Below are positions 17,493 through 25,625 of a stretch of DNA of 54,023 nt, one piece after another (the first letter of the stretch is position 1; each line of letters begins with the position of its first letter). The position numbers and the translations under genes are program-made. The DNA is from Desulfobacteraceae bacterium (GTDB lineage: Bacteria; Desulfobacterota; Desulfobacteria; Desulfobacterales; Desulfosalsimonadaceae), in NCBI GenBank assembly GCA_003597945.1, contig QZJS01000019.1, positions 1-54,023 on the forward strand, read 5' to 3'. The notes below the pieces were generated by a model. That model ran no database searches. It had not been told where the DNA came from and saw only the letters and a list, made by a program, of their open reading frames with translations.

Positions 17493-18341
17493 ATGAGCCA
17501 GGATTACGGCGTAACACCTAACGATATTTTCAATTCCATGAAAGACCGGTTCCGGGCCGAAGGGGCCGCCGGCATCAGCAGCGTGTTCGGATACGACATC
17601 ACCGACGCGGGCCGCTGGAAGCTCACCGTCAAGGACGGCGCCATGAGCATCGACAAAACCGACGACCTGTCCGGCTGCGACGTGAAGCTCATCACCGATT
17701 CCGCCACCTACGTGGGCATCAACATCGGCAAGATCGACGGCATGCAGGCCCTTTCCGCCGGAAAACTCAAGGTCGAAGGCGACATCAACACATTTGCCCT
17801 GACCAGCCGGTTTTTCGTTAAATTCGTGGCCCCCGGCCAAGACGCCGCGCCCGAGCAGGAGCTGCTGGTGCTCAAAAAGGTTATTTCCGTCAAGCAGCGG
17901 TTTGCCACCGGCCCGGTCATGGGCAAATTTTTAAAAGGTTTAAAGGTCCAAAAAATACTGGCCATCAAATGCCCGGAATGCGGCCGCCTTCAAAGCCCGC
18001 CCCGGGAGGCCTGCGCCATCTGCCGGGTGAAAAACACCGACTGGGTGGAAATCGGCCCCAACGGCGAAATGCGCATGATGGAATACTGCTACTACGCCAG
18101 CCCGGACCCCCTCACCGGCGAAACCCGGGAAACCCCCTACGGCGCCATCGGCATTCTGCTGGACGGCTGCCGTGACGAAGAAGTCTTCTGGCACCTGCTG
18201 CGGCCCGATCAGCTCGACCAGGTCAAAATGGGCAGCGTGCTCAACGGCAAGGTCACCCACGGCAGCCGGCTGCGGCCGGTATGGGCCGACAACCGCACCG
18301 GCGGCATATCCGACATCAAATATTTTGAAATCGACGCATAA
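17493..18341 (+). CDS. SCP2 - DUF35 fusion protein
   Basis: A 282-residue protein equivalent to the C-terminal part of the ligase fusion but with one SCP2 domain (about residues 5-113) and no ligase. The DUF35 half has KCPECGRLQSPP and ACAIC as zinc ligands, then the same YYASPDPLTGE segment as the large fusion. This shows that SCP2-DUF35 is the basic unit, to which a ligase and two extra SCP2 copies were added in set 1. Probably a scaffold that delivers lipid-like CoA esters to A2/B2. Confidence 0.87.
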   Translation: MSQDYGVTPNDIFNSMKDRFRAEGAAGISSVFGYDITDAGRWKLTVKDGAMSIDKTDDLSGCDVKLITDSATYVGINIGKIDGMQALSAGKLKVEGDINTFALTSRFFVKFVAPGQDAAPEQELLVLKKVISVKQRFATGPVMGKFLKGLKVQKILAIKCPECGRLQSPPREACAICRVKNTDWVEIGPNGEMRMMEYCYYASPDPLTGETRETPYGAIGILLDGCRDEEVFWHLLRPDQLDQVKMGSVLNGKVTHGSRLRPVWADNRTGGISDIKYFEIDA

Positions 18342-18352
18342 GGAGGCCCGCA

Positions 18353-18814
18353 ATGGCAACGTTTGACACATCCGACTGCTACGTGGTGGAAGGCAAACTC
18401 GCCCTCCCCTATACCTATTTCGCCGGCCGGGTCGGCTCCACCTTTATCACCACCCTGAGGGACCAGCGCAAAATCATGGGCGTCAAATGCAACGCCTGCG
18501 GCAAGGTCTTTGTGCCCCCGCGCCAGACCTGCGAGCGCTGCATGGAAGACATCCGGAACAACTGGGTGGCCCTGTCCGACACCGGCGAAGTGGTCAATTT
18601 CACCGTGGTGCGCTACGACGACAAGCACCTGCCCCGCAAGGCCCCCTTTGTGCTGGCCATGATCAAGCTCGACGGCGCCGACACGCCTATGGCCCATATC
18701 GTGGAAGGCATCGACCCGGAAAACATGACCGAAGGCCTCAAGGTCAAGGCCGTGTTTGCCGATCAGACCACCAACACCATTTTGGATATCGATCACTTTG
18801 AACCGGTAAAATAA
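18353..18814 (+). CDS. DUF35 zinc-ribbon/OB-fold protein
   Basis: Stand-alone DUF35 protein of 153 residues, closely matching residues 1-150 of the DUF35-MaoC fusion of set 1 (GKLALPYTYFAG, KCNACGKVFVPP, TCERC, KLDGADTPMAHIVEG). The MaoC hydratase half is missing here; the next gene encodes a crotonase-type hydratase that could take its place. Likely an integral subunit of the A2/B2 complex. AAGGAGG precedes the start. Confidence 0.88.
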   Translation: MATFDTSDCYVVEGKLALPYTYFAGRVGSTFITTLRDQRKIMGVKCNACGKVFVPPRQTCERCMEDIRNNWVALSDTGEVVNFTVVRYDDKHLPRKAPFVLAMIKLDGADTPMAHIVEGIDPENMTEGLKVKAVFADQTTNTILDIDHFEPVK

Positions 18815-18824
18815 GGAAACACCC

Positions 18825-19625
18825 ATGGCGCTCAAATATGAAAAAAAAGGCCGCATCGCCTATATCACCTTAAACCGGCCCGACGCCCAGAACGCCTTTG
18901 ACCCGGAAACCGTGGTGGAACTCGTGGAAGCGTGGAAGGACTTTCGGGACGACAACGACCTGCGCTGCGCCATTCTCACGGGCGCGGGCGACACCTTCTG
19001 CTCCGGGGCCGACCTCAAGCGGCTCATCCCCCTGATCACCGGGGCCCGGCAGCCGGAAACCGACGCGGATCACGTGATCCAGAAAGACCCGTTTCTCCCC
19101 CAGAAGGCGTTTCTGCGCAATTTCAAGATCTATAAACCCATTGTGGCGGCCATCAACGGCCACGCCATTGCCGGCGGCATGGAGATCCTTTATTCCACCG
19201 ATATCCGGGTGGCGGCCGCGGGCGCCAAATTCGGGCTCCAGGAAGTCAAATGGTCCATCGTCCCCCTCATGGGCTCCACCATCCGCCTTCCCCGGCAGAT
19301 GCCCTATGCCCGGGCCATGGAAATCCTGCTCACCGGCGAACTCATCACCGCCGAAGAAGCCCTTTCCTTAGGCTTTGTCAACAAGGTGGTCCCCGCCAAC
19401 CAGGTCATGGCCGAAGCCGAACGCTACGCCGAGATCATCGCCAGAAACGGCCCCCTGGCCATCCGCGCCGTCAAACAGTCGGTCCTGGAAGGCATCGGCC
19501 TGCCCGTCAAAGACGGCCTGGCCAAGGAACTGGAAATCGGCATCCCCGTATTCTTAAGCGAAGACGCCAAAGAAGGCCCCCGCGCCTTCAAGGAAAGGCG
19601 GGAACCGGAGTATAAGAATAAGTAG
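18825..19625 (+). CDS. Enoyl-CoA hydratase/isomerase (crotonase)
   Basis: Crotonase-fold protein of 266 residues that would add water to an enoyl-CoA. Both catalytic glutamates of rat crotonase are matched at the right spacing: E120 in AGGMEIL and E140 in FGLQEVK, 20 residues apart. The oxyanion-hole segment SGADLK is also present. It is the last gene of set 2, starting 10 bases after DUF35, and is followed by a strong terminator. Confidence 0.92.
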   Translation: MALKYEKKGRIAYITLNRPDAQNAFDPETVVELVEAWKDFRDDNDLRCAILTGAGDTFCSGADLKRLIPLITGARQPETDADHVIQKDPFLPQKAFLRNFKIYKPIVAAINGHAIAGGMEILYSTDIRVAAAGAKFGLQEVKWSIVPLMGSTIRLPRQMPYARAMEILLTGELITAEEALSLGFVNKVVPANQVMAEAERYAEIIARNGPLAIRAVKQSVLEGIGLPVKDGLAKELEIGIPVFLSEDAKEGPRAFKERREPEYKNK

Positions 19626-19656
19626 CGTTCCTGTCCTGCATATCTTTTTGAATAAC

Positions 19657-19691
19657 AGCCTGGTTTCGCCCCGAAACCAGGCTCATTTTTT
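19657..19691 (+). terminator. Rho-independent terminator of the acyl-CoA island
   Basis: Perfect 12-base stem AGCCTGGTTTCG / CGAAACCAGGCT with a CCC loop, followed by CA and six T. It ends the long operon region that opens at 2.7 kb. Confidence 0.93.
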
Positions 19692-20050
19692 CCCCAGCCC
19701 CGCTTTCAGAAAAAACAAGACCCCTTTTACATTGACTATATCTTCATATCGTTGTAAAGACAGCTAAATGTAGATTAAATGACCGTTTGCCTGTGCAGTG
19801 CAATTCGCGTCATGGGTGCTGTCGCAGAACCTGATAAATCTGACTTTTCCGTTATTTTGACTTCGGGTCGGCTTTAAATGTGGTCTTATTTACCATGATA
19901 TTGGATATTGATATGCAAACAGAGAAAAAGAGCGAGAAATTCTCCATGTCCCCCCTTAATATCGGCATAGATGGAAAATTTTCTGTTATATAGGGGTAAT
20001 ACATGAAATTTTTTCTATGTATAGCTGTTAAGTAGACCGTTTCGCGCTCC
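19692..20050. other. Non-coding junction between acyl-CoA island and defence island
   Basis: No convincing gene. Composition shifts here from GC-rich metabolic DNA to the more AT-rich island on the right. TTGACT (19732-19737) and A/T-rich stretches could hold a promoter, but nothing decisive is visible. Confidence 0.5.
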
Positions 20051-20088
20051 GCTTAACGCCGCCGGATGCATTGCCGGCGGCGTTAGCT
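20051..20088 (+). other. attC-like hairpin, left of the 20102 gene
   Basis: GCTTAAC (20051-20057) fits the RYYYAAC box. TAACGCCGCCGG pairs perfectly over 12 bases with CCGGCGGCGTTA across an 8-base loop, ending in GTTAGCT, close to the GTTRRRY box. It is short for an integron attC, so it may be a degenerate site or an unrelated hairpin. Confidence 0.35.
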
Positions 20089-20101
20089 CCAGAGGTGACG
20101 T

Positions 20102-20899
20102 ATGATTCCTGAAGCTCTGTATACTGATTGGGTATCTAAGAACATAGCGGACTTCTTCTCCAACAATGGGTACCGTGTTCGTTATTCTGCGGTGAGCCAG
20201 CCTGTCGAGGCGACTTTCCCATTTGATCGCTTCTATTCCTTTCAGGGGGCAGATAGCCCAATTTGCATCTTTGCACTCCAATTTAAGTCTCCAAAGCGCA
20301 GGCAGAAGGATCTCGCTATCTTCAGTATCGATAGCGTGCAGTTGGGAAAGCTCCAGAATGCCTCATTTAGGGACTGGGTGTGGTATGCGTTGCCTTATTT
20401 CACCGTGCCCGATTTTCAGCAAAGTGCCCTTCACTTCGTCAACTTCACGCGTCCACTTCAAATTCCAAATTTGAAAAATCACGACCCATGCAGCTTGCGC
20501 TGGCACCCACCATTCATGATGCTGGAATTCGGAAAAGAAGCTCATCCAGAGCCGAAAGAACTTGAGATGTACAAGGTGTTCGACGGATTTGCTCCGCCGG
20601 GTTTGGCGCTTACAAGAAGGGCCTGCACTGTTTTCCCCGACGGGACGCTTCGGTACGAGGTACCGCATGTTTCCTGGGGCGAATTGGTCAACTTACTCCT
20701 CACCTTAAAAGGGGGCCGATATCTTTTAAAACAACACGATATTGAGGACTTTATTGCTCAGATGAAGAACATTCCGGTTCGCATCCAGAACTCCATCATT
20801 GGGGCTCTTGATTTAATCAAGCGTACGATCGAGTTGCTGGTGGTGCTCCCGGATGAAGGCGGCGGGAGCAATGATAGGGAAGAACCTGTCCTATTCTGA
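20102..20899 (+). CDS. Hypothetical protein, possible cassette-borne nuclease-like
   Basis: Unrecognised 265-residue protein. The N-terminal third has DSPICIFALQFKSP, which resembles the D-x(n)-(E/Q)-x-K core of PD-(D/E)XK nucleases, but the evidence is thin. It is rich in aromatic residues, with no signal peptide or membrane segment. It lies alone between two attC-like structures and directly before a C5-methylase gene. It could thus be a gene cassette cargo or a restriction partner. AGAGGTGACG precedes the ATG. Confidence 0.6.
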   Translation: MIPEALYTDWVSKNIADFFSNNGYRVRYSAVSQPVEATFPFDRFYSFQGADSPICIFALQFKSPKRRQKDLAIFSIDSVQLGKLQNASFRDWVWYALPYFTVPDFQQSALHFVNFTRPLQIPNLKNHDPCSLRWHPPFMMLEFGKEAHPEPKELEMYKVFDGFAPPGLALTRRACTVFPDGTLRYEVPHVSWGELVNLLLTLKGGRYLLKQHDIEDFIAQMKNIPVRIQNSIIGALDLIKRTIELLVVLPDEGGGSNDREEPVLF

Positions 20900-20935
20900 T
20901 GGAGTTTCTGGAGACTACAGAATGAAGGAATCGCA

Positions 20936-21043
20936 AGCTAATCCTGCAACCAACCGGCGGTGCGACCACGAGTTCTTTTGAAATTGGTCTGGCAAAATGA
21001 GAATCCGTGCCATTTTGGTGCCGCCGGTATCGCCACGTTAGCT
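20936..21043 (+). other. attC-like imperfect palindrome, right of the 20102 gene
   Basis: AGCTAAT (20936-20942) and GTTAGCT (21037-21043) form outer boxes. ACCGGCGG (20953-20960) and CCGCCGGT (21021-21028) form inner boxes, and the centre has GGCAAAATG/CATTTTGG pairing. The overall length of 108 bases and the two-box layout fit integron attC sites. No integrase gene is in the window. Confidence 0.4.
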
Positions 21044-21078
21044 GTCCAAAGAATACAACAAGAGGAGTCAACTAGAAC

Positions 21079-22158
21079 GTGAGCGCGAAGCTTAACAAAC
21101 CCAAAGCTGGCAATGAGGCCGACGTAATCGTGGATGTAGCAAAACCCACGGCGTTCGATTGTTTCTCAGGGTGCGGCGGAATGACAGAAGGCTTTCGACA
21201 AGCGGGGTACCGCGTAGTCGGGGCTATTGAGATTGATCCTTGCGCCGTGCAGGTTTACAAACGAAACCATCCGTGCGTGCGCGTCTGGCAAGATGACGTC
21301 AAGAATGTTTCGGCACAATCTATTCTTAAAACGCTAAAACTGCAAAAAGGTGAATTGGATCTGCTCGGCGGTTGTCCGCCATGCCAAGGATTCTCAAGAC
21401 TGCGGACTAAGAACGGGAAGCGCAACGTCCGTGACGCACGAAACGATCTTATTTACGAGTTTGAACGACTTGTGCTCGCTCTAAGGCCAAAATACGTAAT
21501 GCTGGAAAACGTTCCTCGTTTGATCAAGGACCAACGCCTCCACAACTTCACCCAATCACTGGAAGGTGCGGGATACAAACTAAAGGCAGACTTACTGAAC
21601 GTTGCTAATTACGGCGTGCCTCAGCGCCGCAGACGCGCTATTTTGGTCGCGAGCCGTGTCAGCGAGCCATGTTTCGCGAACAAAGACGCAGCAGTTCACA
21701 CTGTACGAAAAGCCATTGGCTCACTAGGTCCTGCCGGTGCCAGTGGCGATCCACTACACGACATGCCCGAAAAACGATCCGCCTTGGTTAGACAGAGAAT
21801 TGAGCGAATCCCAAAGGACGGCGGCGGACGTGCATCGCTACCCGAGCACTTAAAACTTGATTGCCACCGGGTTTCAGATGGATTCAGGGACGTTTACGGT
21901 CGGATGGCTTGGGACGAACCCGCACCCACGATAACCACCGGATGTTTCAACCCGTCCAAAGGTCGCTTCTTGCATCCAGAGGAAAACCGCGCCGTCACAG
22001 TTCGTGAGGCGGCGCTATTACAATCCTTTCCACCGTCCTACGAATTTCCCGTCGGATTGGGCAAGGTAAAGTTATCCGAGATGATAGGGAATGCGCTCCC
22101 TCCCGCGTTCATTCGCTTTCATGCTCTGGCGCTAACGAGAGGGCTAAGAAATGAGTGA
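21079..22158 (+). CDS. DNA (cytosine-5) methyltransferase 1
   Basis: C5-methyltransferase of 359 residues, starting with GTG behind AAGAGGAG. Conserved blocks appear in order: motif I FDCFSGCGGMTEGF, motif IV GGCPPCQGFS with the catalytic Cys, motif VI ENV, motif VIII QRRRRA, motif IX near REAALLQSFP and motif X IGNALPPAF. It modifies cytosine in a recognition site that cannot be read from sequence. It overlaps the next gene by 8 bases and heads a methylase/GHKL ATPase/Vsr module. Confidence 0.95.
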   Translation: MSAKLNKPKAGNEADVIVDVAKPTAFDCFSGCGGMTEGFRQAGYRVVGAIEIDPCAVQVYKRNHPCVRVWQDDVKNVSAQSILKTLKLQKGELDLLGGCPPCQGFSRLRTKNGKRNVRDARNDLIYEFERLVLALRPKYVMLENVPRLIKDQRLHNFTQSLEGAGYKLKADLLNVANYGVPQRRRRAILVASRVSEPCFANKDAAVHTVRKAIGSLGPAGASGDPLHDMPEKRSALVRQRIERIPKDGGGRASLPEHLKLDCHRVSDGFRDVYGRMAWDEPAPTITTGCFNPSKGRFLHPEENRAVTVREAALLQSFPPSYEFPVGLGKVKLSEMIGNALPPAFIRFHALALTRGLRNE

Positions 22159-23788
22159 GTCGCCGTTTGAAATGCGGTTTGATCCCCGTACAATCAAGCA
22201 CCTCGGTGTACGAATGTACTCAACGTTGCCGCCCGCGATTGCAGAAATAGTTGCAAACGCGTATGACGCGGATGCGTCGCTGGTTACGGTCACACTTCGC
22301 GAGGAAGATGGTAAGCCTTCTGAAATCACCATCAGCGATAACGGCGAGGGCCTAACCCTGGACGAAATCAACAACAAGTTTCTCGTGATAGGGCGAAACC
22401 GGCGCGACGATGATAGCGATAAGCCGTCGCCAAAATACGGCAGAAAGCGGATAGGGAAGAAGGGGCTCGGTAAGCTCGCGCTATTTGGACTGGCCAGGAC
22501 AATTACTATCATAACTCGCCGCGACGGAAAACGCAATGTATTCGTTCTCGACTGGGATGACCTGAACAACGCCGAAGGCGTGTACAGGCCGACGGCCTCA
22601 GAAGTTGATCAGCCCACGCAGGAGTTGAACGGCACTGCCGTTTCCCTAACGGGTCTAAAGCGAAAGTCGCCGTTCGACGTGGAGGGGCTTGCGGACAGCA
22701 TTTCTCGCTTGTTTATCGTTGACGACACCTTTCATCTTATGATTGAAGCCTCCAACGGAGACCGAATTGCGATCGACAACAGCCGCAGGTACCGAACCCT
22801 CGACATAGAGTTCAGTTGGACTGTCTCAGGAACCCAATTTGTTCCCGATGGATCACCTTACTCTGGAAAACTTGAAGGACAATTGATGACTGCCACGACT
22901 CCAATAACACCTGCCTCAGGCCTGCGAGGAATTACGCTGTTCTCACGTCAGAAGCTTGTCAATGCTCCCGAGTTTTTCTCTTCAAGTACATCGAGCCATT
23001 TCTATCAGTATCTGACGGGATGGATTTGTGTGGATTTCATTGACGATCTAGATGACGATGTCATTTCCACAAATCGCCAGTCACTCGACTGGGAGCATCC
23101 CGAGATGGCGAAGTTGAGACCCTTTCTCGCAGGAATCGTGTCACAGGTGAACATCGATTGGCGTAGGAAACGAAAGGAGAAGAAAGACAGAGATCTGAAG
23201 GATACGACGGGCATCGATACGGAAGCATGGATGAACACGATGCCAGCCGATGTAAGAGACCGCGCCAGTCAGATTATCGAGAGCCTTGGCGGCGAAGACG
23301 CTCTTGAAAAATACACGCCTGTTATTAAGGCGCTTCATGACATAATTCCCGAGTATCCACTCTTGCATTGGAGGCATTTGCATAACAAGGTACGAGATAG
23401 GGTCCAAATGTACTACAAGAACAATCAGTTCGGCATCGCGGCAAGTCAGAGCGTGCAGATATTCTGCGAGATTATACGCGATCTGACTGGTCGTAAAGAC
23501 GATGGCATGGACCTGGTTAATGCCGTGTTTGGAAGCAAGCCGTTTACCTCTCTTCCATGCTTGCAATTAAATGCTCTATCAACTGAATCCGAAAAGTGTA
23601 TTCAAGAAGGTCAAGGGCATTTGTCGAGAGGCGTGATCAGCGGTTTTCGGAATCCAATTTCACATGCTCCGATAGACTCGACTGTTCCCGAAGTCTTTTC
23701 AGAGCTCGACTGTTTGAACATCCTGAGTTTGGTTTCCTATTTGGTGACACGACTCGATCACGTAAAGATAAATACTTCCGGCACCTAA
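22151..23788 (+). CDS. GHKL ATPase with C-terminal Ymh-like domain
   Basis: A 545-residue protein. The N-terminal third is a GHKL (MutL/Hsp90-type) ATPase: AEIVANAYDAD with E32 and N36, SDNGEGL (D63), and GKKGLGKLALFGL. The C-terminus (GHLSRGVISGFRNPISHAPID) resembles the TIGR02391/Ymh domain, a HEPN-like module often found in defence genes. Translational overlap with the methylase suggests it is the restriction or effector part of the module, triggered by unmodified DNA. That role is inference. Confidence 0.85.
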   Translation: MSESPFEMRFDPRTIKHLGVRMYSTLPPAIAEIVANAYDADASLVTVTLREEDGKPSEITISDNGEGLTLDEINNKFLVIGRNRRDDDSDKPSPKYGRKRIGKKGLGKLALFGLARTITIITRRDGKRNVFVLDWDDLNNAEGVYRPTASEVDQPTQELNGTAVSLTGLKRKSPFDVEGLADSISRLFIVDDTFHLMIEASNGDRIAIDNSRRYRTLDIEFSWTVSGTQFVPDGSPYSGKLEGQLMTATTPITPASGLRGITLFSRQKLVNAPEFFSSSTSSHFYQYLTGWICVDFIDDLDDDVISTNRQSLDWEHPEMAKLRPFLAGIVSQVNIDWRRKRKEKKDRDLKDTTGIDTEAWMNTMPADVRDRASQIIESLGGEDALEKYTPVIKALHDIIPEYPLLHWRHLHNKVRDRVQMYYKNNQFGIAASQSVQIFCEIIRDLTGRKDDGMDLVNAVFGSKPFTSLPCLQLNALSTESEKCIQEGQGHLSRGVISGFRNPISHAPIDSTVPEVFSELDCLNILSLVSYLVTRLDHVKINTSGT

Positions 23789-23789
23789 T

Positions 23790-24321
23790 ATGAAGCAGAG
23801 GCAATCAGTGAGATTCGATAATCTCACCGGCACCCAGCGCTCAGCATGCATGGCATCAATCAAGAGCACCGATACACGGCCGGAAATGGTTGTACGACGC
23901 TTTGTCTCAATCACTGGGCTATCGATATCGGCTAAACAGACGTGAGCGCCCAGGAATACTTGATCTTGACCTAACTCGGCATCAGTGCTTCCTCTTTGTG
24001 TATGGGTGTTGCTGACACATGCATCGCTGCAAACTTGGAACGAACACTCCGAGAACAAATGTGGAGTGCTGGCTAAGCAAGATGAGGCACAACCGAATTC
24101 GAGACCGGAACATCATTGCCGCGCTTCGCTGGCGCGGCTGGCGGATGCACGTCGTATGGGAATGCCAAACAGATAACCAAGTCAAACTTGTGGAACACCT
24201 ATCCGGATTCATCAAGGAAGGGGGGAATCGTAGTGCTGAAATCGGATCGACTGAATTACGTGACTTACTTTGCCGCCCCCGTTTATCTATTATCACGCGA
24301 GGACTATATATTCAGTTTTAA
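23790..24321 (+). pseudogene. Degenerate Vsr mismatch endonuclease
   Basis: Start and end of a Vsr gene are readable but in different frames. The N-terminus RSACMASIKSTDTRPEMVVRR is followed by a frameshift near 23901, after which SLGYRYRLNRRERPG continues in another frame. The catalytic-region GCFWH is spoiled by a TGA in place of Trp (GCC-stop-H, near 24012). The rest (WRGWRMHVVWECQ) is recognisable. An intact Vsr would repair the T:G mismatches made by deamination of 5-methylcytosine. The gene for the first methylase is therefore dead, while a second Vsr at 31924 is intact. Confidence 0.85.
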
Positions 24322-24341
24322 CGAAGAAGAGGATTTAGAGA

Positions 24342-25625
24342 TTGAACTGCTCATCTTTTTTGAAACTCAATGATGAAAGGGATTTTAAGAGCCTGATAGA
24401 CTGGGCAAGACAGGGGACTCACTCACCTGATGAGATTTCTCAACTTGCCACTTATCTTGCTAACAGCGGCGAAAAATTGGAGTGGGCAAAAGAAATGAAG
24501 ATAGCCGATTTGGCGTCTACCGGAGGCCCCGGCTCCCTTTCCACCCTTCTGTCGCCGATAGCATTAATGAGCCAAGGATATAAAGTCGTTAAGCTTGCCG
24601 TACCTGGGCGCCCAGCAGGGGCCATTGATACACTGGGCACAATACCCGGTTACCGTGTTATACTATCCACAAAAAATATTCGTTCGATAGTTACAAAAAC
24701 CGGCTTTGCTCATTTTCTCACTGATGATCGGTTTGCTCCAATCGATGGGAAGCTATATGCATATCGACGACAGATAAATGCAGTTGCGATACCAATGTTG
24801 GCTGCAGCGAGCCTTCTTGCTAAAAAACTAGCAGCAGGCGTTCGTATAGTTGGTCTCGATGCTCGGATCGGTTCCCATGGAAACTTCGGTGCAACCTCGA
24901 ACGAAGCCCGTGAGAATGCTATTAACTTTTGTGTGGCCGCAAAACAACTTGATATTGATGCTGTCGTTTTTATTAAAAACGACTGTGGACCCGCACAACC
25001 CTGGATTGGACGTGGTGAAAACCTTGTCGCACTGGCGCATGCAGTTGGCGTATATGAATTGGCTGATTCTGACTCTTGGCTGGATCGTCATGTTGCAGAC
25101 TGTTGCGAGATGGCACGCATCACCGTCGGCGGACGACAAGCGACTCAGGCTGTAGCAAGTAAAACTATAGGCTGGAATTTGACCGATAATCTTCGGTATG
25201 CGTTAGAGCAACACTTAGAAGCGCAAGGTTCATCTATGAAATATTTCCTTGGACGTGTTTTTGAAATTATGGACTCATCAAGGTTAACTATATTTTCGGA
25301 AAAATCTGGCATTCTCACCGTAAATCTGGATATTCTCAGAAACGTATTGGTAAGTGCACAGACGCAAGAATTGAATACCATATTTGGAGATCAAGCTGGT
25401 GTGCTTCTTTTAATAAAACCTGGAACATTAATTTATAAGGGACAACCTATTGCTATTGTTCGTCATTCTGGGACTTCTTCATATGGAAAATTACTTGTTA
25501 ATCGTTTGGCACAGGCCTTCAGGGTAGTTTCTGCGGAGCCAGACCCGTCATCGATTGAAAATCAGGATTTAGAAATTATAAGATTTAAAGATAATGAAAT
25601 AACAAGCGAGGTCGTATATGTCTAG
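24342..25625 (+). CDS. Thymidine/pyrimidine nucleoside phosphorylase-like protein
   Basis: A 427-residue protein of the nucleoside phosphorylase-II (thymidine phosphorylase) family. Aligned by eye to E. coli DeoA it keeps STGGPGS (59-65), IPGYRV, the Arg of AYRRQINAV (R142) and SLLAKKL (S157, K162). It loses the GRGLGHTGG loop, including the catalytic His, reading PGRPAGAID instead. The N-terminal helical part is shorter and the start is TTG behind AGAGGA. It overlaps the next gene by 8 bases. It may have an altered reaction, such as base cleavage or nucleotide sensing, in a defence system. Confidence 0.8.
   Translation: MNCSSFLKLNDERDFKSLIDWARQGTHSPDEISQLATYLANSGEKLEWAKEMKIADLASTGGPGSLSTLLSPIALMSQGYKVVKLAVPGRPAGAIDTLGTIPGYRVILSTKNIRSIVTKTGFAHFLTDDRFAPIDGKLYAYRRQINAVAIPMLAAASLLAKKLAAGVRIVGLDARIGSHGNFGATSNEARENAINFCVAAKQLDIDAVVFIKNDCGPAQPWIGRGENLVALAHAVGVYELADSDSWLDRHVADCCEMARITVGGRQATQAVASKTIGWNLTDNLRYALEQHLEAQGSSMKYFLGRVFEIMDSSRLTIFSEKSGILTVNLDILRNVLVSAQTQELNTIFGDQAGVLLLIKPGTLIYKGQPIAIVRHSGTSSYGKLLVNRLAQAFRVVSAEPDPSSIENQDLEIIRFKDNEITSEVVYV

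Noticed and set aside
15972-17840. A 622-codon minus-strand frame across A2, B2 and SCP2-DUF35.
   Set aside because: It spans several well-supported plus-strand genes and their ribosome sites. No motif was found.
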